From assembly GCA_023614405.1 (NCBI GenBank), contig CM042685.1, forward strand, positions 231,115,661-231,179,660: a stretch of DNA of 64,000 bases. Direction: 5' to 3'. The notes below the pieces were generated by a model, which searched no databases, had not been told where the DNA came from, and saw only the letters and a list, made by a program, of their open reading frames with translations. Position numbers and translations under genes: made by a program. Source of the stretch: Avena insularis. Lineage: Eukaryota; Streptophyta; Magnoliopsida; Poales; Poaceae. Shown piece after piece: positions 56,634 to 64,000 of the stretch (position 1 is its first letter; every line of letters begins with the position of its first letter).

Positions 56634-58058
56634 ACTAGGTGGCTATAAAGGTGGCATTGAGTGTTCAAAAAGTATTGGTTGAGACACATGGATCAAGAGT
56701 GGGATTTGTCCATCCATATGATGGATAGATATACTCTGGGCCCTCTCGGTGGAATGTCATCCAATTGGCTTGCAATCATGTGACTGGCTCACAGGGGATC
56801 ACATATCACGGGAACGAGAAATGAGTACTTATCGGTAACGAGGTTGAACTAGGTATGCAGAGATACCGACGATCAAAACCTCGGATAAGTAAACTATCAT
56901 GAGACAAAGGGAAATTGGTATCGTATGTAAGTGGTTCATTCGATCGCAAAGTAATCGTTGAAATATGTGGGAGCCATGTGAATTTCCAGATTCCTCTATT
57001 GGTTATTGATCGGAGAAGTGTCTCGGTCATGTCCGCATAATTCACGAACCGTAGGGAGACACACTTAAGTATTCGATGTTGTTTAGTAGATATGGAATGT
57101 TTGTAGGGATACCGAATGTTGTTCAGAGTCTCGGATGGGATCCGGGATATCACGAGGAGATCCGAAATGGTCCGGAGAATAAGATTCATATAAGGAAAGT
57201 CCGATTCCGGAGTTCGGGAATGATTTCGATGTTTTCATATCTAGAAAGTTCACCGGACCGGAAGGGGAATGGTCCATGAATGTGTCATGGGTAAGTGGAA
57301 TGATTGGATCATATCCTAGGTCACTTGGTTTGGGCATTTGCAAGAGAGAATTAAAGCTCTAAATTGAAAGTCAAACGGGAGGTTTGAAAAGTCAAACTGG
57401 AACAATGGTTTCCTAGTGGAAGAAGGAAAGAGTCCTTCTTTCAATCCAACTTGGGTTTGGGTTTTGGATTCAATCCCTCCCCTCTCAATGCTGCCCCCTC
57501 TCATAAATAGAGGGGGAGGTCTTCCCCAAACACACAAGATCCAGCCCTCCACCCCGTGCGCCGCCGCCACGCCGCCCTGCACCGCCGTCGGCCTGTCACC
57601 ATCTCCCTAGCCGCCGCCAACTCCTCCTCCACTCTGGCCTTCTAAACCTAGATCGTCGGAAAACCCTAGATTCACCATAACTTGTAGTGGCTTAGGTGAA
57701 GCCCTGCGGGATCTTCCCTCTACTTCCGACACCACGCCGTCGTGCTGCCGGAATCGCGAGGGGAGAACTACAACCTCCGCTGCCTACTGGAACAAGGGAG
57801 AGGAAGGTCTTCATCGAGTACTAAACGTGTGACCGACTGCGGAAGCGCTGCCGGAACGCAGCGCCGGAAGGATCGTCTACGCGATCTTGAGATCGGCAAG
57901 TGTACGACTACATCACCCACGAGAATCTGCTCTCGTTAACCGCTTTGGAAGCTTTGAGGGTGAGTGCTCCTATCGAATTGTTGCTACAATCTAGTAGATA
58001 GATCTTGGCTTGTTTGTGTGCATGCGGTAGAATTTTTTTCCATGCTACGAACCCTAAA
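56634..58058 (+). repeat. 5' LTR of element A, second segment
   Basis: It resumes the A LTR after B and ends ACGAACCCTAAA, with the terminal CA changed to AA. The first 450 bp align closely with B, but about 57080-57700, including the ATAAATA box at 57503-57509, differs strongly from the B LTR. Together with 36945-37371 the LTR is about 1.85 kb. Confidence 0.9.
57503..57509 (+). promoter_or_regulatory. TATA-like box of the element A 5' LTR
   Basis: ATAAATA in CTCTCATAAATAGAGGGGG. It occupies the same place as TATATAA of element B but in a different sequence context. Confidence 0.5.
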
Positions 58059-58059
58059 G

Positions 58060-58072
58060 TGGTATCAGAGCC
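58060..58072 (+). other. Primer-binding site of element A (tRNA-iMet)
   Basis: TGGTATCAGAGCC, one base after the LTR end. Confidence 0.92.
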
Positions 58073-59253
58073 ATGTCTATATGTAGATCTGTTGCACGAG
58101 TAGAACACAATGGTCATTATGGGCGGTGGTGCTTTTATTGTCAATTGATTTTTGTGTACTTTGCATCTTGCGGTATGATGGGATGAAGCGGCCCGGGCTA
58201 ACCTTACATGACATCGTTCACGAGACTTGCTCCACGCTTAACATGCAACTTGTATTGCATAAGTGACTTTGCGGGTGTCTGTTTCTCCCATCATAGTATA
58301 TATTCAATTTACAACAGGCACTTGATCGTTCAAGAATAAACATTGTGGTTCTTGTTTGTAAGTTAGAACGACACTTATTGAAAGCCCCAAACCACGTAAA
58401 ACATGCAAAGAAAATTAGAGGCATCTAACTTTGTTTTGGAGGGGTGTGCTGTGATGTGATATGGCCATGATTGTGATTATATATGATGTATGCAATGTTC
58501 CTTATTGTAAGTTGGCAACCGGCAGGAGCCATATGGTTGTCTTTTAATTCCATTAAGACCTGCGTGTCTATTATTCAAAGTAGTTGTAATAGTTGATGCT
58601 GGTGGACGACAACCATGAAGCGGCGCCATTGACCTTGACGCCATACCGGTGATGATGGAGATCATGTTCGTTCTTGAAGATGGAGATCAAAAGCACAAGA
58701 AGAAAGGCCATATCATATCACATATTATGAATTGCATGTGATGTTAATCCTTTTATGCATCTTATATTGCTTAGTTTGCGACGGTAGCATTATAAGATGA
58801 TCCCTCAAGCACAAAAATTTCAAGTTATAAAGTGTTCATCCTTAGTAAGCACCGTTGCTAAAGCTCGTTGTTTCGAAGCACCACGTGATGATCGGGTGTG
58901 TTAGATTATGTGAGTGTATACAACGTGAGCGAGCCATATTTGCTCATGCGGAAGCTAAGGTTTGATCTTGACGAGCCTAGCATATACATACATGGTCTCG
59001 AAACACGGATCAGCGGAAGGTAAAGCATGAGTCATATAGTAGATATGATGAACATGTTGATTGTTCGCCGTTGAGGCTACATCAACTCTCTTGATGATTG
59101 GTTTTGATGTGATGGATTTGGTTCGTGTGATCACTAAAACAATGTGAGGGATATTGTTTTGAGTGGGAGTTCACCTAGATTAATTTTAACTATTAATTAG
59201 AACTCAATTTGTCATAAACTTAGTCTAAACTAGTGCAAATATGTTGTAGATCA
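58073..59253 (+). other. Element A untranslated leader
   Basis: About 1.2 kb with no gene, closely matching the B leader at 39319-40493. Confidence 0.75.
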
Positions 59254-61238
59254 ATGGCGGCCGCTACCATCAATTTTAATGCATTCCTAGAGAAAGAAAA
59301 GTTGAAAAACAATGGAAGAAACTTCACGGATTGGTTCTGCAATTTGAGGATTGTCCTCAATGCTGGTAATTTGACCTATGTGTTGGATGCACCGCTGGGT
59401 GATCCACCTGCAGCTGATGCTACCGATGAGGTAAATAATGTTTTCCTCGCTCGGAAGAATCAGTACTCCACAGTTCAGTGTGCTGTCTTGTATGGTTTGG
59501 AATCGGAGATTCGGAAAAGGTTTGAGAACCATGACCCACATGATATTGTCCGTGAACTCAAAATGATAATTGAGGCTCACGCGGCAGTTGAGAGTTATGA
59601 GGCCTTTGAAAAGTTCTTTAACTGCAAGATGGAAGAGGGCAGCTCCGTCAGTGAGCACGTGCTTAAGATGTCTGGGCATGCAAGCAATCTTCAAAGCTTG
59701 GGTATAGTGATTCCTAATGCTTTGTAGATTCACCGTGTCCTCCAATCACTACCACCAAGTTACAAGAACTTTGTGATGAACTACAATATGCAAAACATGG
59801 ACAAGTCGTTGCCCCAACTCTTCTCCATGTTAAAGTCTGCAGAAGTGGAGATCAAGAAAGAGCACCAAGTGTTGTTGGTCAATAAGACCACCAAATTCAA
59901 GAAGCAAGGCAAGTCTAAGAAAAAGGGAAACTTCAAGAAGGGCGGTAAGAAAGTTACCGCGCCGGCGAAGAAGACCAAGGCTGGGCCTAAGCCTGATACC
60001 GAGTGCTTTTACTGCAAGGGAGAAGGTCACTAGAAGCGGAATTGCCCTAAGTACTTGGCGGATTTGAAGAACGATAACATCAAGAAAAAAGGTATATCCG
60101 ATATACTTGTTATTAATGTGTATCTCACTAGTACTCGTAGTAGTGTCTGGGTATTTGATACTGGTTCGGTTGCTCATATTTGTAACTCGAAAAAGGTGCT
60201 GCAGAATAGAAGGAAACTAGCGAAGAACAAGGTGACATTGCGTGTTGGAAATGGATCAAAGGTTGTTGTGATCGCGGTCGGCACGCTACCTCTTCATCTA
60301 CCATCGGGATTAGTTTTATACTTAAATAATTGTTATTTGGTGCCTGCGTTGAGCATGAACATTATATCCGGCTCATGTTTATTGCGAGACGGTTACTTGT
60401 TTAAGTCCGAGAATAATGGTTGTTAGATTTATATGAGTAATATGTTTTATGCACATGCACCTTTGATAGATGGTCTATTCTTATTGAATCTCGATTGTAG
60501 TAGTACGCATATTAATAACATTGAAGCTAAACATTTGAAATTGAACGATAACTCGACCTATTTGTGGCACTATCGTCTTGGTCATATTGGAGTGAAGCAT
60601 ATGCAGAAACTCCATTCCGATGGACTTCTTAAATCACTTGATTTCGAATCACTTGAAAGATGCGAAGCATGTCTGATGGGTAAAATGACTAAGACTCCAT
60701 TTTCTGGTATGATGGAGCGAGCTACGGACTTATTGGAAATCATACATACCAATGTATGTGGCCCAATGAGTGTAGCATCGCACAGTGGTTATCGGTATGT
60801 TCTTACCTTCACGGATGACTTGAGTAGATATGGGTATATCTATTTCATGAAACATAAGTTCGAAACTTTCGAGAAGTCTAAGGAATTTCAAAGTGAGGTA
60901 GAGAATCAACGTAACAAGAAGATTAAATTTCTACAATCTGATCGTGGAGGTGAATATCTAAGTTACGAGTTTGGCGAGCATTTGAAGAAATGCGGAATAC
61001 TTTCACAATTGACACCGCCGGGAACACCACAGCATAATGGTGTGTTCGAACGTCGTAATCAAACTCTCTTAGATATGGTTCGATCTATGATGTCACTTAC
61101 AGATTTACCACTATCACTTTAAATAGGGCACCATAAAAATCCGTTGAAATGACACCTTATGAAGTATGGTTTGGGAAGAAACCTAAATTGTCGTTCCTTA
61201 AAGTTTGGGGTTGCGAAGCTTATGTAAAGAAGTTATAG
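59254..61238 (+). pseudogene. Element A gag, protease and integrase, with several stops
   Basis: The start is ATG at 59254 (MAAATINFNAFLEKEKLKNN). The gag capsid region is good to a TAG at 59725-59727. The zinc knuckle CFYCKGEGH..KRNC (60004-60045) has a TAG at 60031-60033 replacing its Trp. Protease VFDTGSVAHICN is near 60151. A further TAG is at 60424-60426. The integrase has the HHCC zone (YRLGHIGVKH...CEACLMGK), but the first catalytic Asp of the DDE triad reads Asn (HTNVCGP, where B has HTDVCG). A 34-bp deletion near 61120 shifts the frame, and a TAG lies at 61236-61238. The copy is clearly dead. Confidence 0.92.
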
Positions 61239-63200
61239 CCCGACAAGCTTGAACCCAAAGCGGAAAAATGCGTCTTCATAGGATACCCAAAGGAAACTAT
61301 TAGGTATACCTTCCATCATAGATCCGAGGGCAAAATCTTCGTTGCCAAGAATGTATCCTTTTTAGAGAAGGAGTTTCTCTCGAAAGAAGTGACTGGAAGG
61401 AAGGTAGAACTTGATGAGGTCGTTGAACCTTCTATCGAACTTGCGAGTAGCGCAGCACCGGAAGTGGTTCCTGTGGCTCCTACACCAATAAGAGAGGAAG
61501 CTAATGATGTTGATCATGAAACTTTGGTTGAAGTTACTATGGAACCTCGCAGGTCAACAAGAACTCGTACCACTCCTGATTGGTATGATCCCGTTATGAG
61601 TGTCATGTTGGTGGACAACACCGATTACCCTGCGACATATGAGGAAGCAATGATGAGCCTAGATTCCAATAAGTGGCAAGAAGCCATGAAATCTGAAATT
61701 GGATCCATGTACAAAAACCAAGTATGGACTTTGGTGGACTTACCGGATGACCGGAAGGCTGTCAAGAACAAATGGATTTTCAAGAAGAAAACAGATGCAT
61801 ATGGTAATGTTACTGTCTATAAAGCTCGACTTGTCGCAAAAGGGTCTCGACAAATTCAAGGAGTTGACTACGATGAGACTTTCTCACCGGTAGCGAAGCT
61901 AAAGTCTGTGAGGATTTTGTTAGCAATCGCTGCATATTATGATTATGAGATATGTCAGATGGATGTCAAAACAGCATTCCTCAATGGAGACATTGATGAA
62001 GAGTTGTATATGATGCAACCCAAAGGTTTTGTCGATCCTAAAGATGCTAACAAGGTATGCAAACTTCAACGGTCCATTTATGGATTGAAGCAAGCATCCC
62101 GAAGTTGGAATCAATGTTTTGATAAGGTAATCAAAAACTTTGGATTTATACAAACTTATGGAGAAGCTTGTATTTACAAGAAAGTGAGTGGGAGCTCTGT
62201 AGCATTCTTAATACTATATGTAGATGACATATTGTTGATTGGGAATGATGTAGACCTTCTTAATAGTGTCAAGGATTATTTGAATAATAGTTTTTCAATG
62301 AAAGATCTTGGCGAAGTAGCTTACATATTAGGTATAAAGATTTATAGAGATAGATCGAGACGCCTAATATCATTGTCACAAAGTACATATTTGGACAAAG
62401 TTATAAAAAGGTTTGGAATGGAAGATAGCAAGAAAGGGTTCTTGCCCATGTTGCCCAATACGACCATAAGTAAAACTCAAAGTCCTGCAATGGCAGAAGA
62501 TAGAGAAAGGATGAGTAAGACTCCCTATTCCTCAGCCATAGGATCTCTTATGTATGCCATGCTATGTACTAGACCCGACATTGCATATGTTGTTAGTTTG
62601 ACTAGCAGATATCAAAGTGATCCAGGAGTGGATCATTGGACAGCGGTCAAAAACATCCTTAAGTACTTGAGAAGAACTAAGGATATGGTTCTTTCTTATG
62701 GAGGTGATGAACAACTCGTTGTTAATGGTTACACCGATGCTAGTTGGAACACCGATCCGGATGATTCTAAATCACAATCTGGATACGTATTTACTTTGAA
62801 TGGTGCAGCAGTTAGCTGGAGGAGTGCAAAGCAAAGCGTTGTGGCGAGATCTTCAACTGAATCGGAATACATAGCTGCTTCAGAGGCTTCACAAGAGGCG
62901 ATATGGATGAAGGAGTTCATGACAGAGCTCGGTATGGTTCCAAGTGCGCTGGACCCAATGTTTATCTACTGTGATAACATGGGTGCCATAGCCAATGCAC
63001 AAGAACCAAGGTCGCACAAGAAGCTGAAGCACATCAAGCTACATTTTCACGCTATTCGAGAGCATGTCCAAGATGGTGACATAAAGATTTGCAAAGTACA
63101 CACAAATCTGAATGTGGCGGATCCGTTGACTAAACCTCTCCCGAGGGCAAAACATGACCAGCACCAAACCGCCATGGGTGTTCGGTATATTACCATGTAA
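61239..63200 (+). pseudogene. Element A reverse transcriptase and RNase H, domain region intact
   Basis: An uninterrupted frame of about 654 codons runs from just after the TAG at 61236-61238 to the natural stop at 63198-63200. It holds the post-integrase linker (CVFIGYPKE), RT blocks (NKWIFKKK, KARLVAKG, VKTAFLNGDIDEELYMMQP, GLKQASRSWN), YVDD at 62217-62228, and RNase H blocks (TDASWNTDPDDSKSQSG, ARSSTESEYIAASEA, CDNMGAIANAQEP, ADPLTKPLPRAKHD). The domain looks catalytically complete, unlike B, but it cannot be made as part of a polyprotein because gag and integrase upstream are broken. Confidence 0.92.
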
Positions 63201-63219
63201 TATAGATTAGTTGACTCTA

Positions 63220-63234
63220 GTGCAAGTGGGAGAC
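63220..63234 (+). other. Polypurine tract of element A
   Basis: GTGCAAGTGGGAGAC directly precedes the 3' LTR at 63235. Confidence 0.75.
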
Positions 63235-64000
63235 TGTTGGAGATATGCCCTAGAGGCAATAATAAAAGTGGTTATTATTATATCTTTGTGTTTATGATAA
63301 ATGTTTACATTCATGCTATACTTGATATTAAGGAAACATTAATACTTGTGTGATTTGTAAACTAAATTAGAGTCCCTAGTAAAGCCTCTTTGTAATACTA
63401 GCATGTTGGTTAATAGATGATCGTGGTTTCCCAATCAGGAACATTGAGATGTTGTTAACAACAAGATCATATCATTAGGAGAATGGTATGATGGACATAC
63501 AGCTATAGATAAGCGTAGCATTAAGATCAAGTCATTTCAATAGTTCATTTTCTATAAGCTTTCTGATACATAGTAACCTAATTCCTTCGACCATGAGATC
63601 ATGCTAATCACCATCACCGGAAGGATGCTTTGATGACATCAAACACCACACCGTAACTAGGTGGCTATAAAGGTGGCATTGAGTGTTTGGAAAGTATGTG
63701 TTGAGGCACATGGATCAAGAGTGGGATTTGTCCATCCATATGATGGATAGATATACTCTGGGCCCTCTCGGTGGAATGTCATCCAATTGGCTTGCAATCA
63801 TGTGACTGGCTCACAAGGGATCACATATCACGGGAACGAGAAATGAGTACTTATCGGTAACGAGGTTGAACTAGGTATGCAGAGATACCGACGATCAAAA
63901 CCTCGGATAAGTAAACTATCATGAGACAAAGGGAAATTGGTATCGTATGTAAGTGGTTCATTCGATCGCAAAGTAATCGTTGAAATATGTGGGAGCCATA
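63235..64000 (+). repeat. 3' LTR of element A, partial (766 bp seen)
   Basis: It starts TGTTGGAGATATGCCCTAGAGG and runs to the end of the window without interruption. It covers the site where B is inserted in the 5' LTR and reads straight through there (AACTAGGTGGCTATAAAGG near 63655), confirming the empty-site sequence. Confidence 0.93.

Noticed and set aside
1..64000. CRISPR arrays, operons or rRNA genes
   Set aside because: No regularly spaced identical repeats with unique spacers, no prokaryotic gene layout and no rRNA sequence was seen. All repeats are explained by transposons or local duplications.

Overview
This window looks like intergenic heterochromatin from a large pooid grass genome (Triticeae/Aveneae/Poeae type). 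It is dominated by LTR retrotransposons of grass families: a BARE/Angela-like copia family whose LTR begins TGTTGGAGATATGCCC, a Sabrina/Athila-like gypsy family whose LTR begins TGATACGT, and Tekay/Del-like gypsy LTRs of about 4 kb that begin TGT(A/C)ACATCCC. Several Stowaway MITEs are also present. These family names are from memory of LTR starts and primer sites, not from a search. No bacterial-type operons, CRISPR arrays or intact non-coding RNA genes were seen.

Left block (1-13558) is a nest. Element H (gypsy, minus strand, 1-8484, 3' end off the window) sits inside element F (plus strand, visible 8485-12333), which sits inside element G (copia, visible 12334-13558). H carries broken gag-pol and an uninterrupted extra acidic ORF between its primer site and gag. 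F carries a broken ORF that resembles the 'putative plant transposon protein' family, and an LTR rich in GCCGGATAATCCGGC-type palindromes.

Middle block (13559-27966) is the least retrotransposon-dense. It holds a possible kinase exon remnant, four Stowaway-like MITEs, a Mutator-like element with 97-bp inverted repeats that encloses plastid-derived DNA, one intact intronless F-box gene (17637-18845, minus), a 388-bp tandem duplication, a field of TTTTGCTACA-type repeats, exon-like fragments of an unidentified minus-strand gene, and a gypsy integrase fossil.

Right block (27967-64000) is a five-level nest: E (Sabrina-like, plus) contains D (same family, minus), which contains A (Angela/BARE-like copia, plus), which contains B (same copia family, plus), which contains C (non-autonomous, about 10.25 kb, 4.2-kb LTRs). 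The A/B and B/C junctions are proved by 5-bp target-site duplications (ACTAG and TTATG). C is the most unusual unit: its only recognisable ORF encodes a 337-aa protein with up to seven CCHC-like zinc knuckles, and no capsid or pol domain is visible.

All retroelement polyproteins in the window are interrupted, except single-domain stretches such as the RT-RNase H of A, so any movement would need proteins from elsewhere. The F-box gene is the only clearly intact host gene.
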